A stretch of DNA of 64,000 bases from VRUE01 sp963837735 (lineage in GTDB: Bacteria > Actinomycetota > Thermoleophilia > Solirubrobacterales > 70-9): positions 1-64,000 of the forward strand of contig CAWIOM010000014.1 in assembly GCA_963837735.1 (NCBI GenBank), read 5' to 3'. Under the pieces are notes generated by a model. The model saw only the letters and a list, made by a program, of their open reading frames with translations. It was not told where the DNA came from and did no database searches. This document shows positions 14,093 through 21,866 of this stretch, piece after piece. The position numbers and the translations under genes are program-made. The number at the start of each line of letters is the position of its first letter. The stretch's first letter is position 1.

Positions 14093-14935
14093 ATGCCGAA
14101 CCGAAAGACAAAACCGACGAGCCCGGGGCGCCGCTTCGCCACCTATCCGTTGCGCGAGCCGGTGACCGATTCCGAGCCCGAGCGCAAGCTGACCGAGGGG
14201 CTGCGCAAGTCCGGTGGGCGCAACGCGAACGGCCGCGTCACCGCTCGCCATCGCGGCGGCGGCGCGAAGCGCCGATACCGGAAGATCGACTTCAAGCGCC
14301 TCAAGGACGGGGTGCCGGCAACGGTTGCGACGATCGAGTACGACCCGAACCGGACCTGCTACATCGCCCTGGTCCACTACGCGGACGGCGAGAAGCGCTA
14401 CATCCTCGCCCCCAGCGGCCTCGCCGTCGGCGACAAGGTCCAGTCCGGCTCCGGCGCCGACATCACCCCGGGCAGCGCCCTGGCGCTCCGGGACATGCCG
14501 ACCGGCACGATCGTCCACAACGTCGAGATGGTCCCCGGCCAGGGCGGCAAGCTCGGCCGCGCCGCGGGCACCGCGATCCAGCTGGCGGCGAAGGAGGGCG
14601 ACATGGTCACCCTGCGGCTGCCCTCCTCGGAGATGCGGATGGTCCGCGCCGACTGCAGGGCGACGGTCGGCGCCCTCTCCAACGCCGAGCACCAGAACAT
14701 GAAGATCGGCAAGGCCGGTCGCAGCCGCCACAAGGGCAAGCGCCCGCAGACCCGCGGTGTCGCGATGAACCCCGTCGACCATCCGCACGGCGGCGGCGAG
14801 GCCCATCACACGCCCGGCGGCCATCCGGTGACTCCCTGGGGCAAGCCGACGCTTGGCTACCGAACCCGCAAGAAGGGCAAGCAGTCCGATCGCTACATCG
14901 TGCGCGGCCGCCGTCGCGGAAAGAAGAAGCGCTAG
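14093..14935 (+). CDS. rplB: 50S ribosomal protein L2
   Basis: 280 aa, standard length. Core 23S rRNA-binding protein needed for subunit association and peptidyl transfer. The conserved C-terminal block NPVDHPHGGGEAHHTPGGHPVTPWGKPTLGYRTRKK is intact, including the critical His in HPHGGGE. The ATG is 9 bp after rplW. The stop is directly followed by the rpsS ATG. Confidence 0.98.
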   Translation: MPNRKTKPTSPGRRFATYPLREPVTDSEPERKLTEGLRKSGGRNANGRVTARHRGGGAKRRYRKIDFKRLKDGVPATVATIEYDPNRTCYIALVHYADGEKRYILAPSGLAVGDKVQSGSGADITPGSALALRDMPTGTIVHNVEMVPGQGGKLGRAAGTAIQLAAKEGDMVTLRLPSSEMRMVRADCRATVGALSNAEHQNMKIGKAGRSRHKGKRPQTRGVAMNPVDHPHGGGEAHHTPGGHPVTPWGKPTLGYRTRKKGKQSDRYIVRGRRRGKKKR

Positions 14936-15211
14936 ATGGGACGCTCGACGAAAAAGGGCCCGTGGGTCGAAGAGGCGCTGATGAAACGGGTCAACGCGAT
15001 GAACGACTCCGGCCAGAAGCAGATGCTGAAAACTTGGTCGCGGACCTCGACGATCTTCCCCGAGATGGTCGGCCACACGATCGCCGTCCATGACGGTCGC
15101 AAGCACGTGCCGGTCTTCATTTCCGAGTCGATGGTCGGCCACAAGCTGGGCGAGTTCGCTCCGACCCGCACCTTCCGTGCCCACTCCGGCACGGGCAAGG
15201 GAGCCGAGTAG
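14936..15211 (+). CDS. rpsS: 30S ribosomal protein S19
   Basis: 91 aa. Head protein that pairs with S13 near the A-site tRNA. The start MGRSTKKGPWVEEALMKRV and the C-terminal HKLGEFAPTRTFRAHSG are canonical. It begins at the base after the rplB stop and is followed by rplV after 2 bp. Confidence 0.98.
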   Translation: MGRSTKKGPWVEEALMKRVNAMNDSGQKQMLKTWSRTSTIFPEMVGHTIAVHDGRKHVPVFISESMVGHKLGEFAPTRTFRAHSGTGKGAE

Positions 15212-15213
15212 CG

Positions 15214-15777
15214 ATGGCCGACGAGAGCCCGGGTAAGAAAGACAGCAAGAAAGTGGCAAAAAAAGAGGCGAAAAAAGCCGCGCCGAAAAAAGCTGCGAAA
15301 AAAGCAGAGGGCAAAGCCGCTGCGAAAAAAGCCCCGGCGAAAAAAGCTGCGAAAAAAGCTTCCAAAGAGAAAGCGCCGGCGAAAAAAGCCGCCGACAAAA
15401 AAGCGGAGCCGAAAAAAGCCCCGAAGAAACCGGTCGCCGTCGTGGTCAGGGCCAGCTCCCGCTACGTGCGCATCGCGCCCCGCAAGGCGCGGCTGATCGC
15501 CGACCAGGTGCGGGGCCTGCACATCGAAAAGGCCCGGGCTCTGCTCCAGTTCTCTCCGCGCGGCGCGGCGCACGACATCGGCAAGCTGATCGAGTCCGCC
15601 GCCTCCAACGCGGAAAACAACCATGACCTCGTCGCCGACGAGATGAGGGTCGCCGAGATCACCGTCGACGAAGGCCCGACCCTGAAGCGGTTCAGGCCGC
15701 GGGCGCTCGGCCGGGCGACCCCGATCCACAAGCGAACCAGCCACATCGCCGTGGCTCTGAGCCCGGAAGAGGAATAG
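15214..15777 (+). CDS. rplV: 50S ribosomal protein L22 with histone-like Lys/Ala N-terminal tail
   Basis: 187 aa, against about 110-120 for ordinary L22. Residues ~75-187 are canonical L22 (RASSRYVRIAPRKARLIADQVRG to RTSHIAVALS), whose hairpin lines the exit tunnel. Residues 1-73 are a low-complexity tail built from KKAAKK/PAKKA units resembling histone H1-like C-terminal domains. The tail is in frame without interruption and uses the local AAA-rich Lys pattern. There is no ATG at the L22 core, so the extension is probably translated. It may bind rRNA or DNA electrostatically (inference). Confidence 0.95.
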   Translation: MADESPGKKDSKKVAKKEAKKAAPKKAAKKAEGKAAAKKAPAKKAAKKASKEKAPAKKAADKKAEPKKAPKKPVAVVVRASSRYVRIAPRKARLIADQVRGLHIEKARALLQFSPRGAAHDIGKLIESAASNAENNHDLVADEMRVAEITVDEGPTLKRFRPRALGRATPIHKRTSHIAVALSPEEE

Positions 15778-15786
15778 GGAGGACCG

Positions 15787-16500
15787 ATGGGACAGAAGAT
15801 CCACCCGGGCGGTTTCCGCGTCGGCTACATCCACGACTGGAAGTCGAACTGGTTCGACGAGAAGGGCTTCGCCGACGTCCTCTCAGAGGACCTGGCGATC
15901 CGCGATCACATCGTCGGCAAGCTCTCGCACGCCGGTCTCTCCGACATCACGATCGAGCGCCGGGGTGAGGTCACCGTGGACATCCACACGGCTCGTCCAG
16001 GCATCGTGATCGGCAAGTCGGGCAGCGAAGTGGACGCTCTTCGCAAGGACCTGCACAAGCTCACCGGCAAGCCCGTCAAGGTCAACATCCGCGAGGTGAA
16101 GCGCCCCGAGCTCGACGCCAAACTGGTGGCCCAGTCGATCGCCGAGCAGCTGCAGAACCGGGTCGCCTTCCGGCGCGCGATGAAACGCGCCCTGACCTCG
16201 GCGATGCGCTCGGGGGCCAAAGGCTGCAAGGTCCAGGTCTCCGGTCGCCTTGGCGGTGCCGAGATGGCGCGGACAGAAGGCTATTCCGACGGCCGCGTGC
16301 CGCTGCACACGCTGCGCGCCAACATCGACTACGGCTTCTTCGAGGCGAAGACGACCGCCGGCCGGATCGGCGTCAAATGCTGGATCAACAAGGGCGAGGT
16401 GATGCCCAAGGGCTTCCAGAGCGACCAGGCTCCCGGCGACGATGAGTCGCCGCCCAGTGGCGGCGGCCGACCCGGCGGCGACCGCGGGCGAGGTCGCTGA
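15787..16500 (+). CDS. rpsC: 30S ribosomal protein S3
   Basis: 237 aa. mRNA-entry protein of the 30S head. It holds the KH-type motif (TARPGIVIGKSGSEVDALRKDL) and the C-terminal domain GRLGGAEMARTEGYSDGRVPLHTLRANIDYG. The last ~20 residues are Asp/Gly/Arg-rich. It begins 9 bp after rplV with GGGAGGACCG as ribosome binding site. The stop overlaps the rplP ATG. Confidence 0.98.
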   Translation: MGQKIHPGGFRVGYIHDWKSNWFDEKGFADVLSEDLAIRDHIVGKLSHAGLSDITIERRGEVTVDIHTARPGIVIGKSGSEVDALRKDLHKLTGKPVKVNIREVKRPELDAKLVAQSIAEQLQNRVAFRRAMKRALTSAMRSGAKGCKVQVSGRLGGAEMARTEGYSDGRVPLHTLRANIDYGFFEAKTTAGRIGVKCWINKGEVMPKGFQSDQAPGDDESPPSGGGRPGGDRGRGR

Positions 16501-16919
16501 TGTTGATGCCGAAGCGGGTCAAGCACCGCAAACAGATGCGCGGCCGGATGCGCGGCAACACCAAGGGCGGCAGCACGGTCGCCTTCGGCGAGTACGGGCT
16601 GAAGTCGATCGATCGCGGCTGGATCACCAACCGCCAGATCGAGGCCGCCCGAGTCGCGATGACCCGCAAGATCAAACGTGGAGGGAAGGTCTGGATCAAC
16701 GTCTTCCCCGACAAGCCGTACACGAAGAAGCCCGCCGAGACCCGTATGGGCTCGGGAAAGGGCAACCCCGAGGGCTGGGTCGCCGTGGTCAAGCCGGGCA
16801 AGGTCATGTTCGAGCTGGCCGGCGTTCCCGAGGACCTCGCCAAGGAGGCGCTGCGCCTCGCCAGCCACAAGCTTCCGGTGCGGACCAAGTTCGTCGCCCG
16901 CGAGGGGGCCACCGAATGA
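16500..16919 (+). CDS. rplP: 50S ribosomal protein L16
   Basis: 139 aa. Helps form the A-site region of the large subunit. The start MLMPKRVKHRKQMRGRM and later RGWITNRQIEAARVAMTR and FPDKPYTKKPAETRMGSGKG are diagnostic. The ATG at 16500 shares its A with the rpsC stop; the other in-frame ATG at 16506 would lose the usual MLMPKR. Confidence 0.98.
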   Translation: MLMPKRVKHRKQMRGRMRGNTKGGSTVAFGEYGLKSIDRGWITNRQIEAARVAMTRKIKRGGKVWINVFPDKPYTKKPAETRMGSGKGNPEGWVAVVKPGKVMFELAGVPEDLAKEALRLASHKLPVRTKFVAREGATE

Positions 16920-17127
16920 GGGGGAGCCAGGGCACAACCTGAAAGACGACGAGCTGGTGGCGAGGCTGATCGAGGCCAAGCAGGAGGCCTTCAACCTGCG
17001 CTTCCGGCATGCGACCGGCGAGCTCGAGAACACCGCCGGAATCGGCGCTTCGCGCCGTGACGTGGCGAGGCTGATGACCGTCGCCCGCGAGCGCGGGATC
17101 GACGTCGAGCGAGAGTTGAGGAAATAG
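16916..17127 (+). CDS. rpmC: 50S ribosomal protein L29 (start region needs a 1-base correction)
   Basis: The L29 helical hairpin is clear from 16939 on (LKDDELVARLIEAKQEAFNLRFRHATGELEN to RRDVARLM). The reading frame has no ATG, GTG or TTG in a sensible place. The ATG overlapping the rplP stop (16916) is in a different frame and would join if one base were missing from about 16920-16930. Alternatives are a CTG start at 16939 or a short GTG start at 16957, which would cut the first helix. L29 binds 23S rRNA at the exit-tunnel rim. The gene is 3 bp from rpsQ. Confidence 0.85.
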
Positions 17128-17129
17128 GA

Positions 17130-17756
17130 ATGAGTGACGACGAGAAAAAAGACGTAGTCGAGGAGACGCCTCAGGACGAGGCGCAGCAGGACGCGGGTCG
17201 ACGCCTGAGGCTGACGCGTCTTCCGACGACAGCTCAGACTGCTTCCGACGACGCTCCTGCGGAGGAAGCTGCCGAGGCTGCGCCTGCCGCTGAGAAGGCC
17301 GAGGACGACGACACGCCGTGGAAGCAGCGTCGGCGCCTGGAGCGATCTCGCAGGCCGCATGAGGCTGGGCCGCAGCTCAATCCCGAGGAGCGGGCCGCGA
17401 AGCGCCTCGCCGACCGCAAGCTCGCGGCCGCGGTGCGGCGCAAGAACCGGGCTGCCGCCAAGGCCAAGCACCCGGCGGGCACGGGCACGCCGGTCGCCGA
17501 GCACGAAGGCAACGCGGCAAAGGTCCGGCAGGGCATCGTCGTCTCCGACAAGGGCGAGAAAACGATCACGGTCAAGATCGACATCGTCCGCCGCCACCCC
17601 ACCTACGAGAAGGTCATCCGCCGCTCGCGGACGCTTCATGCGCACGACGAGGGCAACCAGGCCGGGGAGGGCGACGTGGTCCGGATCGTCGAGACCCGCC
17701 CGCTATCGAAGACAAAGCGCTGGCGTCTGGTCGACGTCGTCGAGAAGGCCAGGTAG
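17130..17756 (+). CDS. rpsQ: 30S ribosomal protein S17 with long charged N-terminal extension
   Basis: 208 aa, against ~80-90 for ordinary S17. The OB-fold S17 core is residues ~128-208 (VRQGIVVSDKGEKTITVKIDIVRRHPTYEKVIRRS). Residues 1-65 are acidic/Ala-rich and ~65-125 basic (KQRRRLERSRRP, ERAAKRLADRKLAAAVRRKNR). The ATG at 17130 has a good AGGA upstream and no internal ATG precedes the core, so the extension seems real. S17 is a primary 16S rRNA binder; the tail's role is unknown. Confidence 0.93.
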   Translation: MSDDEKKDVVEETPQDEAQQDAGRRLRLTRLPTTAQTASDDAPAEEAAEAAPAAEKAEDDDTPWKQRRRLERSRRPHEAGPQLNPEERAAKRLADRKLAAAVRRKNRAAAKAKHPAGTGTPVAEHEGNAAKVRQGIVVSDKGEKTITVKIDIVRRHPTYEKVIRRSRTLHAHDEGNQAGEGDVVRIVETRPLSKTKRWRLVDVVEKAR

Positions 17757-17765
17757 AGGCCGGGA

Positions 17766-18137
17766 ATGATCCAGCAGGAGTCCAGACTCAAAGTCGCCGA
17801 CAACTCGGGCGCTCGCGAGATCCTCTGCATCCGCGTCAAGGGCGGCTCCCACCGGCGCTACGCGGGTGTCGGCGACGTGATCACCGCGACCGTAAAACAG
17901 GCGAGCCCGCAGGGCGGCGTCCGCAAGGGCGAGGTCGTGCAGGCGGTCGTCGTCCGCACCCGCAAGCAGCTTGGCCGCTCCGACGGCACCTACATCTCCT
18001 TTGACGAAAACGCCGCAGTGCTGATCGACCCCGCCTCCAACAATCCGCGCGGCACCCGCATCTTCGGCCCTGTCGCCCGCGAGCTGCGCGATCGCAACTT
18101 CATGAAAATCGTCTCGCTCGCCCCGGAGGTCCTCTAG
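17766..18137 (+). CDS. rplN: 50S ribosomal protein L14
   Basis: 123 aa, normal length. Forms an intersubunit bridge and the RsfS docking site. MIQQESRLKVADNSGAREI and the C-terminal IFGPVARELRDRNFMKIVSLAPEVL are invariant features. It follows rpsQ by 9 bp and is 2 bp from the next gene. Confidence 0.99.
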   Translation: MIQQESRLKVADNSGAREILCIRVKGGSHRRYAGVGDVITATVKQASPQGGVRKGEVVQAVVVRTRKQLGRSDGTYISFDENAAVLIDPASNNPRGTRIFGPVARELRDRNFMKIVSLAPEVL

Positions 18138-18139
18138 CG

Positions 18140-19306
18140 ATGGGCCGGACGATGCGAATCAGGAAAGACGACCAGGTCGTCGTGATCGGCGGCAAGGACG
18201 CCGGCAAGACCGGCCGCGTGGTACGCACGGAGCCGAAGCGCGACCGCGTCTACGTCGAGCACCTCAACATGATCAAGCGACACGAAAAACCGCGCTCGGT
18301 CAAAGACGCCCAACGTGGCGGCGAGGTCGGCGGGATCGTCGAGAAGGAGGGGCCGATCCACGTCTCCAACGTGATGCTGCTCGACCCCAAAGACAACAAG
18401 CCGACCCGCGTCGGCGTGCGCCGCGACGAGGGCGGCAAGCGCGAGCGGTTCGCGAAACGCAGCGGAGCGTCCTTCTCGATGGAGGCCACGGCAACCCAGA
18501 CCCAGCCCGCTCCGCCGCCCCGGCTCCGCGACCGCTACAACGAAGAGGTGCTCCCCGCGCTGGTCAAGCGCTTCAGGTACACGACCCCGATGCAGGCGCC
18601 GACGCTGACCAAGATCACCCTCAACATGGGGCTCGGCGAGGCCAAGCAGAACAACAAAATGCTGGAAGCCGCGCAGGAGCAGCTGGCGACGATCGCCGGC
18701 CAGCAGCCCAGCGTGCGGCGCGCCCGCAAGTCGATCGCCTCCTTCAAGGTCCGCGAGGGGATGCCGGTCGGCATCTCCGTCACCCTGCGGCGGGCGCGGA
18801 TGTGGGAGTTCCTCGACCGGCTCTGCTCGATCGCCGTGCCGCGGATCCGCGACTTCCGCGGCCTCAACCCGCGGTCCTTCGACGGCCGCGGCAACTACTC
18901 GATGGGAGTCAAGGAGCAGCTGATCTTCCCCGAAATCGACTACGACTCGATCGATGAGGTCCGCGGTCTCGACATCACGATCACGACCACCGCGCAGTCG
19001 GATCTCGAGGCCTTCGAGCTGCTGCTCGCACTGGGCATGCCGTTCGCCCAGGACGGCCGGCCCGGGGGCGCCGACGAGGAGAAGGTCGAGGAAGAGGAGG
19101 AGGAGAAGCGCAAGGAGGAGGCCCGCGCCAAGGCCGAGGCCGAGGCGGCCGCCCTCGAGCAGCTCAAAGAGGAGAACCCCGACGCTTACGCAAAGCCCGA
19201 GCCCGAGCCCGAGGACGGCGAGGACGCCGAGGGCGAGGGTGGCGACGACGGCGGCGACGGGGACGCCGAGAGCAAGCCCGACGAGGAGAGTTCAGACGAT
19301 GGCTAA
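18140..19306 (+). CDS. rplX-rplE: Fused 50S ribosomal proteins L24 and L5 with acidic C-terminal tail
   Basis: One uninterrupted 388-aa frame. Residues 1-~110 are L24 (KOW motif region MRIRKDDQVVVIGGKDAGKTGRV), an early assembly initiator. From Met114 (ATG at 18479) the sequence is L5 (RYNEEVLPALVKRF, TLNMGLGEAKQN, YSMGVKEQLIFPEI), which contacts 5S rRNA and P-site tRNA. Residues ~307-388 are a Glu/Asp-rich tail. Normally these are two adjacent genes. Either a genuine fusion, or one lost stop: deleting the C before GATGG would give TGATG, an ordinary stop-start overlap. Given other indels nearby, an artefact is quite possible. The stop overlaps rpsN by 8 bp. Confidence 0.9.
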   Translation: MGRTMRIRKDDQVVVIGGKDAGKTGRVVRTEPKRDRVYVEHLNMIKRHEKPRSVKDAQRGGEVGGIVEKEGPIHVSNVMLLDPKDNKPTRVGVRRDEGGKRERFAKRSGASFSMEATATQTQPAPPPRLRDRYNEEVLPALVKRFRYTTPMQAPTLTKITLNMGLGEAKQNNKMLEAAQEQLATIAGQQPSVRRARKSIASFKVREGMPVGISVTLRRARMWEFLDRLCSIAVPRIRDFRGLNPRSFDGRGNYSMGVKEQLIFPEIDYDSIDEVRGLDITITTTAQSDLEAFELLLALGMPFAQDGRPGGADEEKVEEEEEEKRKEEARAKAEAEAAALEQLKEENPDAYAKPEPEPEDGEDAEGEGGDDGGDGDAESKPDEESSDDG

Positions 19307-19484
19307 GACTTCCCAGAAGGTCCGCCAGGGCCGCAAACCCAAGTTCAAGACCAGGGGCTACAGCCGCTGCCGCCGTTGCGGCCGGCCGCGAGCCGTCTAC
19401 CGCAAGTTCGGCCTCTGCCGGATCTGCCTGCGCGAGGCGGCCCACGAGGGCTACGTCCCCGGGATGACCAAGTCGAGCTGGTGA
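19299..19484 (+). CDS. rpsN: 30S ribosomal protein S14, zinc-binding type
   Basis: 61 aa, the short zinc form. Cys24, Cys27, Cys40 and Cys43 make the CxxC-x12-CxxC ribbon, and the end is MTKSSW as usual. Starts inside the last codons of the L24-L5 frame (8-bp overlap) and is followed by rpsH after 7 bp. S14 assembles into the 30S head near S10 and S3. Confidence 0.98.
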   Translation: MAKTSQKVRQGRKPKFKTRGYSRCRRCGRPRAVYRKFGLCRICLREAAHEGYVPGMTKSSW

Positions 19485-19491
19485 TTGCGAA

Positions 19492-19887
19492 ATGCTGACT
19501 GACCCGATAGCCGATTACCTGACCCGGATCCGCAACGCGATCGGCTCCGGCCACGACGAGGTGCAGATCCCCGCGTCGCGGCTGAAGCTCGAGATGTCGC
19601 GCATCCTCAAGGAGCAGGGCTACATCCGCGACTTCAACAAGCAGGCGGCGACCGTCGGCGAGGAGATCAGGATCCGCCTCAAGTACACAGAGGATCGCCG
19701 GCCGGTGATCGCCGGCCTGGAGAGGATCTCCCGCCCCGGCCGCCGCCGCTACGTCGATCACAAGCACGTGCCCCGCGTCGACGGCGGCACGGGCACGGCG
19801 ATCGTCAGCACCTCGGTCGGCGTGATGACCGGCCACGAGGCCAAGAAGAAGGGCGTCGGCGGCGAGGTAGTCGCCTACGTGTGGTAG
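19492..19887 (+). CDS. rpsH: 30S ribosomal protein S8
   Basis: 131 aa. Central-domain 16S rRNA-binding protein and, in enterobacteria, translational repressor of the spc operon. MLTDPIADYLTRIRNA and the end STSVGVMTGHEAKKKGVGGEVVAYVW are canonical. The gene lies 7 bp after rpsN and 5 bp before rplF. Confidence 0.99.
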   Translation: MLTDPIADYLTRIRNAIGSGHDEVQIPASRLKLEMSRILKEQGYIRDFNKQAATVGEEIRIRLKYTEDRRPVIAGLERISRPGRRRYVDHKHVPRVDGGTGTAIVSTSVGVMTGHEAKKKGVGGEVVAYVW

Positions 19888-19892
19888 CTGAG

Positions 19893-20426
19893 ATGAGCCG
19901 CATCGGAAGAAAGCCCATCGAGCTGCCCGAGGCCGTCACGGTCGAGGTCGGCCCCGGCCGCGTCGCGGTCAAGGGCCCGAAGGGGGAGCTCGACCAGCGC
20001 CTCTCGCCCGAGATGAAGATCGAGCACAGCGACGGCACCGTCACCGTCGAGCGGCCGACCGATCGCGGCGAGCACCGCGCCCTGCACGGCCTGACCCGCA
20101 GCCTGATCGCGAACATGGTCGAGGGCGTCACCAACGGCTTCGAGAAGAAACTGGAGATCCAGGGCGTCGGCTACCGCGCCCAGCTCAAGGGCAAGAGCCT
20201 GGAGATGGCGCTCGGCTACTCGCACCCGGTATCTGTGGAGCCGCCGGAGGGGATCGAGTTCGAGGTCCCGCAGCCGACCGAGGTGATCGTCCGCGGCATC
20301 GACAAGCAGCTCGTCGGCCAGGTCGCCGCCGACATCCGCAAGCGCCGCCCGCCCGAGCCCTACAAGGGCAAGGGAATCCGCTACCGCGGCGAGCACGTCA
20401 CCCGCAAGGTCGGGAAGAGGGCATAG
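19893..20426 (+). CDS. rplF: 50S ribosomal protein L6
   Basis: 177 aa from the ATG at 19893 (MSRIGRKPIELP). A longer in-frame start at 19881 would run into rpsH and is unlikely. Two repeated alpha/beta domains end with the signature RRPPEPYKGKGIRYRGEHV. L6 lies near the factor-binding stalk base and the sarcin-ricin loop. Confidence 0.98.
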   Translation: MSRIGRKPIELPEAVTVEVGPGRVAVKGPKGELDQRLSPEMKIEHSDGTVTVERPTDRGEHRALHGLTRSLIANMVEGVTNGFEKKLEIQGVGYRAQLKGKSLEMALGYSHPVSVEPPEGIEFEVPQPTEVIVRGIDKQLVGQVAADIRKRRPPEPYKGKGIRYRGEHVTRKVGKRA

Positions 20427-20428
20427 CG

Positions 20429-20782
20429 ATGACCGTCGTCACCAAGCGCCAGGCTCGACTGCGCCGCCGCCGCCGTGTCCGCGCCCGCATCGTCGGGACG
20501 GCCGAGCGCCCGCGGCTCTCGGTCTACCGCTCGAACCGCGGAGTCTTCGCCCAGCTGATCGACGACGGCAAGGGCCATACGGTCGCCGCGGTCAACTGGA
20601 TCGAGCCGGAGCTACGCAAGCTGACCGCGAGCGATCAAGCCAAGAAGGCCGGCGAACTGCTGGCCGAGCGCGGCAAGGCCGCGGGGATCGAGAGCTGCGT
20701 CTTCGACCGCGGCGGCTACCGGTACCACGGCAGGGTCAAGGCCCTCGCCGAAGGCGCCCGCGAGGGAGGCTTGACGTTCTAA
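20429..20782 (+). CDS. rplR: 50S ribosomal protein L18
   Basis: 117 aa. Binds 5S rRNA with L5 and L25. RLRRRRRVRARIVGTAERPRLSVYRSNR and the C-terminal FDRGGYRYHGRVKALAEGAREGGLTF are typical. It starts 2 bp after the rplF stop. Confidence 0.98.
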   Translation: MTVVTKRQARLRRRRRVRARIVGTAERPRLSVYRSNRGVFAQLIDDGKGHTVAAVNWIEPELRKLTASDQAKKAGELLAERGKAAGIESCVFDRGGYRYHGRVKALAEGAREGGLTF

Positions 20783-20804
20783 CCGCTACGGTGAGCGACT
20801 CGTT

Positions 20805-21690
20805 ATGAAGGGCATGGACATGACAAACGTGGAGACGGTGAGCCCCAGGGGCCTCGATCTCCAGGAGCGCGTGATCGAGATCAACCGCGTCGCCAAGGTG
20901 GTCAAGGGCGGTCGCCGCTTCTCGTTCACGGCGCTGGTCGCCGTCGGCGACGAGGAGGGCGTCGTCGGGATCGGCTACGGCAAGGCCCGCGAGGTGCCGC
21001 TGGCGATCCAGAAGGGGGTCGAGAACGCCCGCAAGAACCTGATCCGAGTGCCCAAATACGGGCAGACCCTGACCCACAAGATCATCGGCCGCTACGGGGC
21101 CGGCCACGTCGTCCTGCGCCCGGCGAGCCCCGGTACGGGAGTGATCGCCGGCGGCGGTGTCCGCGCCGTGCTCGAGCTCGGCGGTGTCCGCGACGTGCTC
21201 ACAAAGTCGATCGGCACCCAGAACCCGATCAACCTCGTCAAGGCGACGATGGACGGCCTGATCCGCCTGCGGCGCCCCGAGGAGGTCGCCGAGCTGCGCG
21301 GGCTGACCGTGTCCCAGGTACTCGGGGTCGAGAAGTCGAACGGAACAACTGCTGAGGGTTCAGACCTCTCTGCCGCGGGTCCTGACGCGGCCTCCGAGGG
21401 GCCTGCGGGCGGCGGCTCCGCCGCCGTTCTCGACCCCTCGAAGTCCACGCCACCCGCGGACGAGGCGTCTGAAACAACAGCTGAGGCTCCGGCCGAGTCG
21501 TCGGAGGCCCCGGCGGCTGAGCCGGCCGATGCCGCGAAAGCTGCTGAGCTCCGGCCGAGGAGGCGAGAGCCTCCGGCCGAGGAGCCGGCTGGGCAGCCGA
21601 AAGCTGAGGAGGCTCCGGCGGTTGAGGCAGCCGAAAGCCGAGGAGGCCAAGGTCGAGGAGGCTCCGGCCGCCGAGGAGGACAAGTCGTGA
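20805..21690 (+). CDS. rpsE: 30S ribosomal protein S5 with long acidic/Ala-Pro tail
   Basis: Residues ~10-175 are S5 (ERVIEINRVAKVVKGGRRFSFTALVAVGD to GLTVSQVLG), a decoding-accuracy protein. An unusual ~115-residue Glu/Ala/Pro-rich tail follows. As given, the frame stays open and runs into L30, making a 353-aa S5-L30 fusion. Removing one A from the AAA near 21639 turns the tail into EEAKVEEAPAAEEDKS and a TGA at 21688-21690 that overlaps the rpmD GTG, the expected arrangement. The Arg-rich part at 21545-21600 may hide further compensating indels. Start could also be the ATG at 20820. Confidence 0.92.
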
Positions 21691-21866
21691 GCGCGGTGAC
21701 CATCAAACAGGTCCGCTCCGCCAATGGCTCCAACCCGAACCAGAAAGGCACCCTGAAGGCGCTCGGCCTGGGCCGGATCGGCAAGACCGTCGAGCGCAAG
21801 GACTCCCCTCAGCTCCAGGGCCAGATCAACGTCGTCTCCCATCTGGTCGAGGTCGACGGTGGCTGA
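21687..21866 (+). CDS. rpmD: 50S ribosomal protein L30
   Basis: 59 aa from a GTG at 21687: SAVTIKQVRSANGSNPNQKG to QLQGQINVVSHLVEV, normal L30 length and content. It is in the same frame as the uncorrected S5 ORF, so raw gene callers may merge the two. The GTG overlaps the corrected rpsE stop (GTGA) and the end overlaps rplO by 8 bp. Confidence 0.9.
   Translation: MSAVTIKQVRSANGSNPNQKGTLKALGLGRIGKTVERKDSPQLQGQINVVSHLVEVDGG

Noticed and set aside
15237..15430. Tandem DNA repeat or CRISPR-like array in rplV
   Set aside because: The repeats are irregular Lys/Ala codons within one open frame, not equal-length repeats with unique spacers. No CRISPR array was seen in the window.
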